Below are positions 1 to 10,857 of a stretch of DNA of 64,000 bases, piece after piece. This DNA comes from Jackrogersella multiformis (lineage: Eukaryota; Ascomycota; Sordariomycetes; Xylariales; Hypoxylaceae). Numbering within the stretch: position 1 is the stretch's first letter; each line of letters starts with the position of its first letter. Location of the stretch: positions 1,860,001-1,924,000 of the forward strand of contig CADCXD010000011.1 of the NCBI GenBank assembly GCA_902806575.1, given 5' to 3'. The position numbers were made by a program, and so were the translations under genes. The notes below the pieces were generated by a model that was not told the DNA's origin, made no database searches, and worked only from the letters and a program-made list of their open reading frames with translations.

Positions 1-556
1 TTCCGGGATGGTTTTCACACTTCCGAGCTCCTGTTACTCTATCTCCCCGTCCTCTTACGAACACTATACAACCACCTACTGGTTGACGGCGCACTTGCAT
101 GTAGACTAGGGGAAAAAAGTGACCCAGCTGGGACGAACGCAACGAATTTAATGTTTTTCACGTTATATATCTCGGCCCCAACGGATTCGTCTGTCTAAAT
201 GTTATTCCTCAATTACTTAATAATGCGGTTCAGTTTCCCGTACTATTGTTGTCGTTAGGTAAGCAACGTAAAGTATCTATAACTATGTCGTGATGAAGAA
301 TCCCCGCAACCTATCGGCCCTATTTAACGCGATTCTCCAAGCTCGGGACGGCACTCGGAGTCCCGCATCGTTTCTAGTCACCCAATGAGGGTAGACGTAA
401 ATGTAAGTATTCCGAAATATACACAGTAGGTATAGGTATCGGTATGGGTATAGGTGTAGGCCATCTCAACCATCACTCATTATACATTATATACCTATCC
501 AAATACCTAGGTATATAGTAGGTAGTAATCTCTAGGCTTTTCTTACAGTTGCCGCA
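1..556. other. Upstream region of the dehydratase gene
   Basis: No gene is seen here. The stretch is AT-rich and ends with a degenerate GGTATAG-like tandem tract (about 425-462) and one exact TACCTAGGTA palindrome (504-513), 44 bp before the dehydratase ATG. It presumably holds that gene's promoter, but I recognise no specific regulatory site. Confidence 0.5.
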
Positions 557-2961
557 ATGTCAACTCCGGCCGAAGCCACCCGGGATGATGCCGAATCGCA
601 GCTCAACCGAGACTACGACCTGAGCCAGCCGATCGACTCGAGCCAGGGGATGCGGCAGGGGCTGACGTCGTACGGGGACGCGCACTTCTCGCTGTTCCTG
701 CGCAAGGTGTTCATCAAGGCGCTGGGGTACTCGGAGGACGCGCTGGCGCGGCCCATCGTCGGCATCGTCAACACCTACTCCAGCTTCAACCCGTGCCACG
801 CCAACGTGCCGCAGCTCATCGACGCTGTCAAGAGGGGCGTCCAGCTGAACGGCGGCCTGGCCATCGACTTCCCGACCATCAGCCTGCACGAGTCGTTCGC
901 GGCTCCCACCAGCATGTACCTGAGGAATCTGATGAGCATGGATACCGAGGAGATGATCGCCGCGCAGCCGGTGGACGCCGTCGTGCTTATTGGCGGTACG
1001 TACCTATGCATGCAGATCGCGAGCGTTGGAACCGGAGAAGGTTGCGGTGTTGCGGTGTCTGGGGGCTGAAGCGCGAAGAGCAGGGTGAATTCTGAAGAAG
1101 GTGCTAAGAGACAGGCAGGATGCGACAAGACGACGCCGGCCCAGCTGATGGGCGGCATATCGGCGAACAAGCCGATACTGCACCTCGTGACGGGGCCGAT
1201 GATGCCGGGATCCCACAGGGGAGCGCGGATAGGGGCCTGCACCGACTGCCGCAACAACTGGGCGAGCTTCCGCGCGGGCGTCATCGATATCGAGGAGATC
1301 GCCGCGCTGAACGAGGAGCTGGCGCCGACGGTGAGTACTAGAAACTACCTACCTACCTCTCTAACCTTATAGGGGGTGTTGTGGATGCTGTGAAGAGTAT
1401 GAGAGTGTATGCTAAGGACGAGAATAGGCCGGCACGTGTGGAGTCATGGGAACTGCGAGTACAAGTGAGGATATTTTGGAATTCCCCTTTGGCCCCTATT
1501 TGCGTTTTGGTGTGGAGCATATCTGGTCTCTTGGACTTGGGTTGCGAATGATGAGTTTATGGATCGGAGTTTGCCTACTACGGAAATAAATTCTTGGTGT
1601 CGTATCGCACCGTACTTAGTTGAGAAGCAGATTACTGACGCATGCTCTTACAGTGGCGTGTATACTCGTTGCCCTCGGTCTCATGCCGTTCAAAGGAGCG
1701 ACAGCACCAGCCGTCTCATCCGCCCGGCTCCGGATCGCCGAGGAAACCGGGGCCAACGCCATAAAAGTGATCGCCGCCGGGGAAAGGCTAAAGCCCCAGG
1801 CCCTGCTCACGCGGGAGTCCTTCCTCAACGCCATAACCGTGCTCCAGGCGATCGGCGGGTCGACGAACGCGGTGGTGCACCTCCTGGCCATCATCAACCG
1901 GCACCCGGCGGTGGCGGGCACCATCACCCTCGACACGTTCGACGAGGTCGGCCGCCGCACGCCCCTGCTCGTCGACCTCAAGCCCAGCGGCGCCAACTAC
2001 ATGACCGACTTCCACAACTCGGGCGGCATGGCCGCGCTGCTGCGCGAGCTGCGCCCCATCCTGCACCTCGGCGCCCTGACCGTCTCGGGCAAGACACTGG
2101 GCGAGGCCCTCGACGGCGAGCGCGCGCTCCCCGTGCCCCGGGCGCTGGGCTGCATCCAGCCCTTCGACGAGCCGCTGCACGCGCGCTCGTCGCTGGTGGT
2201 GCTGCGCGGGAACCTGGCGCCGCGCGGCGCCGTGGCCAAGGCCAGCGCGTCCAAGGACCGGCGGCTGCTGCGGCACTCCGGCCCGGCCGTCGTGTTCGCC
2301 GGGTCCGCGGACATGGCGCGCCGCGTCGACGACGAGGCGCTGGACGTCGCGCCCGACAGCGTGCTGGTGCTGCAGAACATCGGGCCGGTGGGGAACCCCG
2401 GCATGCCCGAGGCCGGGCTGATCCCGATCCCGCGGAAGCTGGCGGCGCGGGGGGTCACGGATAGTATGTAACATCGAGAGTTCCCTTTTTTTTCCCTTCT
2501 TGGCCCGTCTTGGGAGTTAAGCATTCCTGATCTGGCTGACTGAAGAGTTGTTATTGCTCCTACGACATGCTTGAACCCCTGAACCGGTTTACCCAAAGAA
2601 GTGATTGCTGATCCACGATGTTGCAGTGCTGCGCGTGTCGGACGGGAGGATGAGCGGCACGGCCGGCGGCACCATCGTGCTGCACGTCTCGCCCGAGGCC
2701 GCGGACCCGGAGTCCGTGCTGGGCGTCGTGAGGGACGGCGACGTGGTCACGTGCGACGTCGAGAAGCGCCTGCTGAGGGTGGAGATCAGCGACGAGGAGA
2801 TCGAGAGGAGGCAAGCGCAGAGGCGCGAGGAGATCGGCCGCGAGGGCTCCGAACACCCGTGGAAGGCTAGGGAGCGGATGAGGGGGTACAGGGGCTTGTA
2901 TATGCGGGAGGTCAACCAGGCCGATCAGGGTGCTGATTTCGAGTTCCTGCGTGCTAGGTAG
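557..2961 (+). CDS. IlvD/Edd-family dehydratase, sugar-acid (arabonate/xylonate) type
   Basis: Predicted [2Fe-2S] dehydratase of 610 residues. Exons are 557-995, 1119-1330, 1428-1464, 1654-2463 and 2627-2961. Three likely cluster cysteines are visible in the motifs NPCHANV, GGCDKT and GTCGVMGTAST; the last lies on the 37-nt micro-exon 3. The family removes water from 2,3-dihydroxy acids. Conserved blocks ISLHES, IGGSTNA, FHNSGGM and VSDGRMSG are all present, so the enzyme looks intact. There is no obvious mitochondrial presequence, and the sequence reads more like the C5 sugar-acid dehydratases than like the Ilv3 enzyme of branched-chain amino acid synthesis; the substrate is inferred only. 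The gene converges on an LDH2-type dehydrogenase. Coding GC is very high at third positions. Intron 5 (2464-2626) is a copy of a dispersed element described separately. Confidence 0.9.
2464..2626 (+). mobile_element. Introner-like element, copy 1 (intron 5 of the dehydratase)
   Basis: This 163-nt intron starts GTATGT and ends GCAG. By eye it is about four-fifths identical over its whole length to the intron at 20142-20298 on the other strand. The longest exact match is 20 nt (2507-2526). A second conserved block near the 3' end carries a CTGAT branch point. A perfect 7-bp inverted repeat, AACATCG (2470-2476) and CGATGTT (2616-2622), lies just inside the splice sites. Homology stops at the splice junctions, which is the mark of introner-like elements. 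It is inserted in phase 1. Confidence 0.75.
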
Positions 2962-3137
2962 GTGATTGGCGTGGCTACGGGTATGTAAGGTCACGGAGAG
3001 GCAGTAGTATTTACCTAGGTAGGTACTAAGGTATAATTTCATGTTTGACTCTAAGTTTTGGTAAGGAGTTATATGCGTATATTGTTGCAACGGTTGATTG
3101 TAGCAGGCATGAAGGGCCACCCATTGGCACTCCAACC

Positions 3138-4347
3138 TCATTGCCCCTTAACCACCAGGACAGGCTTTCCAACTTTCCTCGCCTCCTCGTTCAAGGCGTC
3201 GATCTCGGCCTGCACCAGCGGGATACCCGTCTTCTCTCTTTCCTCCTGTGTCAACTGCTCTATCTCGCCGGGGAAGTAGATCCGCTCCACGCCGGCGGCT
3301 TTGTCAGAGCCGACGACGCGCTGGTACAGATAGTCCATCCGTTTCCGAAAGTGGTCGAGGCTCATGAATAGGTCGGGCTTGATGGCTACGAGGAAGTGGC
3401 CGACGTCTGACGGTTTGCTGGAATCGTACGGGCCTGTTACTCCGCCTGCGAATTCCGAGCCTATATGTATGTGATGTGGATTAGTATGGGAAATTGACTT
3501 GGTAAGGGGGTGGTTCTTACCAGAGAGGACCCCTGAAAATACATCCATCCTATGATCTTAAATTAGGTATTATTCCAAAAGGGGCATATTAGACTTGTAT
3601 TTCTCACATGATGGCTAGCGCCGAACCTTTGGGACCTCCCATGGGCAACATAACTCCCTCTAGAGCCGCAGCTGGATCATCCGTCGGTCTCCCCTCGGCA
3701 TCCAGGGCCCAGTCCAGGGGGATCTTCTCTCCCCTCCTCTTTGCCTTGTAAATCTTCCCCCGTGCCGCCACGGAGGGCGCCATGTCCAGGATAAACGGTT
3801 TCTCCTCCCCGCCCGGGGCGCCGCAAGCAATAGGCGAGACTCCCATCAACTTGCTCTTGCCACCAAACACAGGCAGCGCCGGGCTAGAGTTAGTAAACAC
3901 CAGGCTCATCATGCCGGCGTCGATAGCCCGCTGGACGATCCACGCACTCATGCCGAAGTGGTTCGAGCGCTTGATGCTAACCATGCCTATGCCGAACTCG
4001 CGCGCCATGTCGCAGGCCTCCTTCATGCCGGCCGCCGCGGCCAGGAACCCGAAGCCGTTGCGGCCGTCGACCTGCGCGACCACCGGCGTGATCTTCGCCA
4101 GCGCGGGCGCCGCGGCGCCGTCGAGCACGCCGTTGCGCACGCGCGCCATGTACGACGGGATCCGGTTGATGCCGTGGGTGTCCACGCCCCGCAGGTCCGC
4201 CGCCACGAGGCACTTGGCGACGACGGAGGCATTGCCCTCTGGCACTCCGTTCCCGGCTAGCACCGCCTCGATGAATTTCTGGGCTTCGGACGCTTCGACG
4301 TAGAGCTTAGCATCAGAGGGAGGGTGGGATGTTGAGGTTTCGGCCAT
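3138..4347 (-). CDS. LDH2/type-2 malate-lactate dehydrogenase family oxidoreductase
   Basis: Predicted NAD(P)-dependent oxidoreductase of 363 residues, of the YbiC/DlgD/malate-lactate dehydrogenase 2 family. Exons in coding order are 4347-3608, 3549-3521 and 3460-3138; exon 2 has only 29 nt. Family marks are the N-terminal block DLRGVDTHGINR, the SNHFG motif and the late KGSALAIM block, followed across the introns by SGVLSG. Relatives reduce 2-keto acids, diketogulonate, piperideine carboxylates or ureidoglycolate, so the substrate cannot be assigned. The stop lies 177 bp from the stop of the convergent dehydratase. The pairing suggests, but does not prove, a shared carboxylic-acid pathway. 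Confidence 0.88.
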
Positions 4348-4956
4348 TTTCGGTTAATTTAGAATGGTACTTAGGTAGATGAGATAGGTGATGGTAGTTA
4401 CTGAGAAAAGATGTCGCTAGAGGTTAACTATTAACTACCTAGATATACTTATAATCTAAACTACCGTGGATGATGGGAAGCTGATGTATCGAACTAAGAT
4501 GACTCACGCGGTTGAGTGTGTATTATTTAAATCCCCATGCCCACCCCGGCTCCCGGTCAGTTATCCGGTCTACTACTTGTCCGAATTCGGACTCGGTCCC
4601 GTTGCCGAAAGTCTCCGGCGGAGCTATGCCGAGGTTTTCCGCCCCTATAGGTACCTTTTTGTTTCTATAATGCCGGAGAACTTCCGTTGGTTTATATTAA
4701 TTATAAAATTAGGTAAGTTTGTCCTTTTATATATTATTTACCTATTAACATAACCTTTTGGGGTTTAATATGTTCATAAGCATGAGTCAGGATGTATTAG
4801 GTATAGCAACCACAGTTTACAAACACAAACACGTATAGTTGAGTGTATTTAATTGTATTTGAAGAAGAGATCGAAGCACAGATAGAACTGTACATTTTGA
4901 AAATGGGAAGAGAAATAAGTAGTGTTAACACCCAACTGTCGGATATTTTAGAAGCA
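4348..4956. other. Divergent intergenic region, LDH2-type gene and GST-like gene
   Basis: No gene is supported. The stretch is AT-rich and serves as the 5' side of genes on both strands. An open frame in the GST frame reaches back to 4843, but the protein family favours a start at 4957. Confidence 0.5.
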
Positions 4957-5718
4957 ATGGTGTATTCATTAAAACTCGTCTTGGAGGCGTGGGAACTTCA
5001 CACTTGCCGTATAAGCATCTACCTCCGCGAAAAGGGGCTCATCAACTCTCCACGTATCAAAGTCGAAATTGGGGGCAGAGATCCTAATGTCAGACCGGTA
5101 ACTGTCGCACCCGTCCTTACCTTACCAGATGGCACTTCCATCAGGCAGTCCATTGCTATCCTGGAATATTTCGAAGACATATGCGATAATCCTCAGACGA
5201 AATGGCAAAAAGATATTGCAGCTGTCACCAAGCCGTCTATGCGAGGACAAAAAGCCAACCAGAGAGTGATAACACGGGAAATCCTCGCGCTAGTTGACGA
5301 GGCAGCTGCTTTATGCATATTCGCTTGTTATAATGGCACAGAGCTCCTCATTCAATATCAGCCGATAGTCTCCACTACAACACGTATGACCACGAAGTCA
5401 GCGTATGGGAGCTTGGAACTTCTCGAGCCTTACTACGATGGTCGATTCGAAGAGGGCAACGATGATGTTGAAGAAGCTATTACTATTGCAGACTGCGCCC
5501 TGTTCTCACTTATGTACCTCATCTCTAACCTAACCAGCCAAGGGCTAATGGAGAAACTTGATTTACCGAATTTGACAAGATCTTTTTTGGCTTTCAAGAA
5601 CAGGACAGGCGCTTCGTTGCCGGAAGAAGCTTATCCCCAGTATAGGAAGATACGTTTTAGTAGTAGGAAGGCTATGAAGGTTGAAGATTCCGAAGAACTT
5701 GACATCAGATTATCTTAG
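4957..5718 (+). CDS. Glutathione S-transferase-like protein
   Basis: Single-exon protein of 253 residues from the chosen ATG; an in-frame ATG at 4843 would add 38 residues that look unlike the family. The N-terminal third has the GST thioredoxin-like layout: a first strand and helix with WELHTC, then APVLTLPDG with the cis-proline position, then SIRQSIAILEYFED, the glutathione-binding Ser/Gln region. An alpha-helical C-terminal domain follows. The place of the usual catalytic Ser/Tyr/Cys is unclear. The gene is much richer in AT than the dehydratase beside it. It may be a diverged, accessory or relaxed GST; no premature stop is visible. Confidence 0.7.
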   Translation: MVYSLKLVLEAWELHTCRISIYLREKGLINSPRIKVEIGGRDPNVRPVTVAPVLTLPDGTSIRQSIAILEYFEDICDNPQTKWQKDIAAVTKPSMRGQKANQRVITREILALVDEAAALCIFACYNGTELLIQYQPIVSTTTRMTTKSAYGSLELLEPYYDGRFEEGNDDVEEAITIADCALFSLMYLISNLTSQGLMEKLDLPNLTRSFLAFKNRTGASLPEEAYPQYRKIRFSSRKAMKVEDSEELDIRLS

Positions 5719-6439
5719 TTTAGTTCAACTGGTTATTTGATGAACTAGGATTGCTGTTGAGGAACGTGAAAATTATCGTGGTTACTGGGTTAATACGTTG
5801 GGGATAATCTAATACCCCTTGGAACTCCTAATCCAGTACAACTCGAGGGCCTCCCGAATAAGTGGTGATCCGGAAATAGCCATCGCATGTTACACGGTTT
5901 CCCCTATAAAAAGCCTATCACCGCTTTTCGGCTATCTTACGTGAAGCTTGGGGAATAGATCCCCAGTAGATTCAAAGTTAGCAATATCTTGAGTAGCATC
6001 ATGTATCATTACTTACTTACTTAGGTACTTACTAGGTACTAGGTAGGTATGTAGGTTAGCGATGTGAAGTCTAATAATGTTAAATGTATTAGGTATAAGT
6101 GCAAAGTAGATGGTGTAAACTTCGTACGAAAGTGCAGTATCACCACTATTACTATTTGATACAGTAAGTTTAACCCGAGATCTACAGGGTTTTCTATGAA
6201 ATAACTCTTAGCTGAAACACCGTATCCCTTAACCTACGTAGTATAGTCGGCTACGTGCATGAGGCACAACTATATACGCCAAGGTATACCCAAGTAGGTA
6301 TGCATATTAAAAACTAGGAGCCGCAACAGGAAACCTCGTGGATACCTACTGCCCTCGAGTTTGTTGTCTCTTTTAACACTGCAAGCTCAACTGTCATCGC
6401 TTTAGCGTAGTTAACATCTTTGACAAGTACGTTGTAGCT
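5719..6439. other. AT-rich intergenic region
   Basis: No gene is seen. Short tracts built on acttaggtactt and aggtaggta lie near 6010-6060. The part next to 6440 is presumably the promoter of the membrane protein. Confidence 0.5.
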
Positions 6440-7441
6440 ATGACGAATGTCACGACCAGCACTACATACCCAGCGCTTACCACTACTTTCACACCTGCGC
6501 CCGAATGTACAGAGCTGACTATTAGTTCCTGCTATGACACGAATGGTTGCTTCAGTGTAGCGCTTACAGATTATCATTGCACTGAACGTACCTCAAAATG
6601 TTTCCCAGAGTCCTCGATTTACAGCACGGCGGATTATACGTACATCACGCCCTACCAGACATATTCGCCAGGATATATATGTCCTTTAGGATGGAGAACT
6701 GCCGCGGCTGCTTTATCTCCAAATGGGGTCTGGTGCTGCCCCACGTAAGTGTCCCTCATAAGTGATGTATCCTGCCGTACTCATCATGAGAACAGTGGTT
6801 TTACATTTGAACGAGCCTTCCAACATTGTCAAGGAACGTTCACTACAGGCACGGCTGTATCAGTCGGATCGGGCTGTAGCATTATGAGTACCATTGTATT
6901 TGGCCTTGGGCAGACAACTACGACAGCTGTCGCTTCGTTGGGCGAAACTGGGTGGCATCTAGTTCCCGCAAGCGGATTCACGATACAGGCATCAGCACAA
7001 GGAATTTTCCTTCTAGGACAGACATTTCCTAGCTCGTCTTCTAGAACATCAACAACGCCAGGGAGCACATCGACAGCGCCGGGGAGCACACCGAGTTCGT
7101 CGGAGTCAAGCAAGGGAGATGCCTTTGATGCATCAACAAAAGTTGCCATCGGTGCTAGCATAGGCGGCACCATAGCGCTTGTATTGATTCTAGGCCTTGT
7201 AATTTTTATGATTAGGTGTCACCGTAGACGACGAATGAAGGAGGCAAAAGAAGAGGATGCCCAAACACCATCAGTACCGCGAGAGGGGCACGAAGACAGC
7301 GGTGCGAACAAACCGGAGCTCGAAGGAAGCCATGCAAACCCCACGATATTTATAAAATCCGAGCTCGATGCGAGCGGAACACGATCGGAACTCCATGGAG
7401 ATGTAAGAACAACAGAATTGGATGGAAATGGGGTTTCCTAA
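6440..7441 (+). CDS. Single-pass membrane protein with Cys-rich ectodomain and Ser/Thr stalk
   Basis: Protein of 316 residues from exons 6440-6744 and 6796-7441 with a 51-nt intron. It has an N-terminal Cys-containing domain with the pattern CPLGW then CCPTGF, a Ser/Thr/Pro-rich stalk at about 180-208, one transmembrane helix at about 217-241 and a basic stop-transfer stretch (RCHRRRR). The cytoplasmic tail repeats an EL-x-G/A-type motif (ELEG, ELDA, ELHG, ELDG). The N-terminal TTTFTP stretch and this layout are common in uncharacterised ascomycete surface proteins that resemble wall-stress sensors. There is no clear cleavable signal peptide. A sensor or adhesion role is inference. Confidence 0.8.
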
Positions 7442-8031
7442 GAGCTCGATCCAGTTGTGCGGCACGAACTCGAATAATGGCTAGAATAACTGATTAGATG
7501 TATGTGAAGGGATTGTGTGAAGGGATTATGTGAAGAAAGTTATGTAAAAGGAGGTATTTAATAATAATATTTACTTACCTGCTATGCCTTTATGTGTTTA
7601 TATGTACATATTGTATTATCCCACATTGATCAATTATCAGGTATGCATGTTAGCGTTACGAAGCTCGGTTATTCGGTAAATCGATGACTTACATAATCAT
7701 AGTCCGTATCGACCGAATAAATGCAGATATAGGGGATCTAACGGTAATTAATACGTCATCATAACGGAATAAAGCTGAGGTAAAGCTGAGGCAAAGCTTC
7801 CAAACTTTCCAACTTCCAAGCTTCAACATCAACAACAACGCGACGCATTCCAGCCCTACCTACATTTCTCCATTTCTCCATTTCTCTTAGAAACGCGGGG
7901 TAATCATTACCTGCGTCAACTTGACGCCCACCTCGTCTAATGTTCAATTCTTATTTTCCCTTTTAATTTTACCATACACCTCAGCAGCAGTCGCGACAAC
8001 ATTCTCTCTCCATCCGTATCGTCACGTCAAA
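7442..8031. other. Intergenic region upstream of the LMBD1-type gene
   Basis: No gene is seen. A pyrimidine-rich leader with repeated ccatttctc units (about 7862-7890) precedes the ATG at 8032. The open frame extends to 7921, but the conserved family N-terminus starts at MAAQGYV. Confidence 0.5.
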
Positions 8032-9837
8032 ATGGCTGCCCAAGGCTACGTTCAGGCTTCCCTTATATGGGTAGCCTACGCTGTTGCGGTTGTTTTGGCC
8101 TTCATTGCTGCTAGTGTTACGACATTTACATGGCAGACGCCTCGCGAGAGATCAGCTTTCGTTACCATCGTCGCCATAATCAGTATGACCGCCCTCCTCG
8201 CCACCGTTCTCCTTCTTCCCGTCGACATCGCACTCGTCTCCTCTACCACTTCCACCGCCCTCGGCGTCAAGAAGGACTGGGCTACACCCGCGCGCATCGA
8301 CCACATGCTTCTTACGCTAAAGATCGTCTACTATTCCCTCTATAGCTTCGACGTCCTGCTCTGCCTCCTCGTCATTCCCTTCTCCTACTTCTGGTACGAG
8401 GAGTATGACGAGGTTGAGGAACAGGAAGGCAATCAGACTTTTGGCAGCCGCCTCTGGGGCGCCTTCAAGTATACAATTGCCTTTATACTTCTTATAGTTA
8501 TCATCTTCCTCGTCGGTTTCTTCGTACCGGCCGCCGGTTCTCGCGGTGGTGGCGAGCATCTCGACCTCGATTTCTTCAAGCACCTCCTCGACGAAAACCA
8601 TGGCGAGAAGGCACTTACTTTCGGCGTGGGCCTACTAATCACCCTAGGCACGCTGCTATACATTCTATATACCGGAGCTGGTCTCGCTCTTTTCCCCGTC
8701 TCGTTCATCAAATCGGCCCCTTCCGTGTCTGCGCCTCAGCTCTCTGAAAATACTGCATCTCAATTGGAGCAGAACAGGGAACGCCAGAGGCAGCTAGAGA
8801 TGCGCAATGCGGGTCGGTCGGATGGCATGCCGGTTAAGGATAGACGCGAGCTGGAAGCTCTCGCTCGTGAGGAGCGAACTCTAGTCCGGCGGGAGCGGCT
8901 CGCAGCGGAAGCCCAGGGAGAGGGTAAAGGTTTCATCGTGAGGGCATGGTCAAAGATCTGCGCCGTATTTAGACCGCTCAAGCTCGTCGGGGGCATTCTC
9001 CTCATGGTACTCGCGATACTCATCTGGGTTTCCATGCTTATCACGGGCATCGACAAGGCCGCCAACTCGGTCTGCAAGGAACACTGCGGGTACATTCTCG
9101 CGCATATCAATGTCTTCCAGCCCATCAACTGGATTTTCATGCAGACAGCCAAGGCCTTCCCCGTGGATTACGTGCTTATGGCCCTATTAGTCTTACTATT
9201 CTTCAGTAGTAGTATTTTCGGCGTGGCGGCCGTCGGCATCCGCTTCCTCTGGTTACGTATCTTCCAACTCCGCAAGGGCCGGACTATGCCACAGGCCCTA
9301 CTCATAGCCACGGTCATGTTAGCGCTTATGATGTTAGCCATCAACTACGCTATTGCCATGATGGTGGCTCCACAATACGCGAGCTACGGCACGCAGACGT
9401 TCTGCGACCTTCCGCCGCAACTCCCGTTCTCACGGCCTGACTGTTCTGAAAACCCCGAGGCCGTCAAGCCTTGCTCCGAGTGGGCCGATGCGCGCGAGCG
9501 GTCGGGGCACCACCACCAGCAGCAGGTATGCACATCGACGGTTATGTCGACGTTCCTGAACCGCGTAACGCTCAACTGGCCCGTATTCGGAGCCGTGTCC
9601 TTCTGGGCGCAGTTCGCATTCCTCGGCGTCTTTCTGATCGTATTCCTGACAAGCCTGTTCCGCACCCCGCGGCTGAATCTTAATGAACTTGATGAGGAGG
9701 CTGAGGCGGACGAGGAAGAAGGTCTACTCGCAAGTACGGGACGAAGGTTCGGTGCTACATGGCAGGATATCACGGGCCGCCCAAAGAGAGCATCGAACGG
9801 GGCTGGAGGTGAGAATGGAGCTGGATCCGGGGCGTAG
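8032..9837 (+). CDS. LMBR1-domain protein, probable lysosomal/vacuolar cobalamin transporter (LMBD1 type)
   Basis: Intronless gene for 601 residues. It has about nine hydrophobic segments: five in the N-terminal half, then a charged cytosolic loop rich in Arg/Glu (roughly residues 240-305), then four more, and an acidic C-terminal tail. The layout and the N-terminal block with ALLATVLLLPVD match the fungal LMBR1-like proteins annotated as probable lysosomal cobalamin transporters. In animals LMBD1 works with ABCD4 to export cobalamin from lysosomes. Most fungi do not need cobalamin, so the real cargo in this organism is uncertain. The start was chosen where family similarity begins. Confidence 0.85.
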   Translation: MAAQGYVQASLIWVAYAVAVVLAFIAASVTTFTWQTPRERSAFVTIVAIISMTALLATVLLLPVDIALVSSTTSTALGVKKDWATPARIDHMLLTLKIVYYSLYSFDVLLCLLVIPFSYFWYEEYDEVEEQEGNQTFGSRLWGAFKYTIAFILLIVIIFLVGFFVPAAGSRGGGEHLDLDFFKHLLDENHGEKALTFGVGLLITLGTLLYILYTGAGLALFPVSFIKSAPSVSAPQLSENTASQLEQNRERQRQLEMRNAGRSDGMPVKDRRELEALAREERTLVRRERLAAEAQGEGKGFIVRAWSKICAVFRPLKLVGGILLMVLAILIWVSMLITGIDKAANSVCKEHCGYILAHINVFQPINWIFMQTAKAFPVDYVLMALLVLLFFSSSIFGVAAVGIRFLWLRIFQLRKGRTMPQALLIATVMLALMMLAINYAIAMMVAPQYASYGTQTFCDLPPQLPFSRPDCSENPEAVKPCSEWADARERSGHHHQQQVCTSTVMSTFLNRVTLNWPVFGAVSFWAQFAFLGVFLIVFLTSLFRTPRLNLNELDEEAEADEEEGLLASTGRRFGATWQDITGRPKRASNGAGGENGAGSGA

Positions 9838-10857
9838 GTTTATTTCCTAATACTAAGGTATGATGCTACGAGGCACTACGGTACACAATTCAAATCTGAT
9901 TCACTACGAAGTAGCGAAAATTGTTGGTTCTTAAGTTGTGGCTGGCCCCCTTTTTCCTTGATCACACGGATGCGAAAAGGGGCAGGGATCAGGCACATAT
10001 GTACGGAGTAGGTATAGGTGGAACCCCCCGGGAAAATGAGCAGCCAGCCATATGGACGGACGGCGTCATGTTATTGAAATTGTATTAAAGGTCGGATGCG
10101 CACACGGTTAGGGCAAAATTAGGATTAGGAATATGGATTTTCCCCATATTGTTGGGGCTTTTTTTCGTGAAAAGTCGTGGCGATGAGTGCACTGCCTACT
10201 GAGCTGAAGAAGATTAGGTAAGACTAGTGTAGTGCAAACGATGAACACCGACTACCGTACCGGCTATAATGGACGCTTCAAGTTGACGATAGTAAGTAAG
10301 TCAAAGCACGTGCCAACCTATTTCGATGATAAGGAGATCTCGCTAACCTCGAACTACGATGAGGTCAACCATAATTAATCATAAGAACCTACCTGTTAGG
10401 TAGGTATTATCAATATTCTCTAGTGACATGTCTAGTATACGCGAAGACTGCCTATTGCATCTGAACCGCACAATATATATGTAGTGTCGGATTCGTTCCC
10501 GTCGAGGCATATTTCCTTCCTCGCAGCCTAGCTGGCTGCCAAGAAGTGTATTATCTACCTAAGGAGGAAGTCAACCGCGAGATTGCTCACGTAAAGAAGT
10601 TGGCAATTCCATATTACTTACGTCTGAACTAAAGGTTGGCGGCCTGTGAAGATTACACTGGGCTGAGTAGGCACTCGGTAGGCAATTATTTGGTATAGGA
10701 CTTTTGATCACGGAATTGATACCAAGGGGGAGATGTTCACGTAGGACATTCAGCTAGGACAGGCTATAAGGGATGCCCAATGCAACGCAACGCAACGCAA
10801 CCTCTTCGTAAGAAAACCAATCATATCATCGTCATCATGATCATCACGGCCCCATCA
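9838..10857. other. Convergent intergenic region
   Basis: No gene is supported between the two converging stops. A short GCAAC tandem repeat (four units) lies at 10782-10801. Confidence 0.5.

Noticed and set aside
557..2961. Calling the dehydratase Ilv3 (branched-chain amino acid synthesis)
   Set aside because: It lacks a clear mitochondrial presequence and reads like the sugar-acid branch of the family, so the symbol was withheld.
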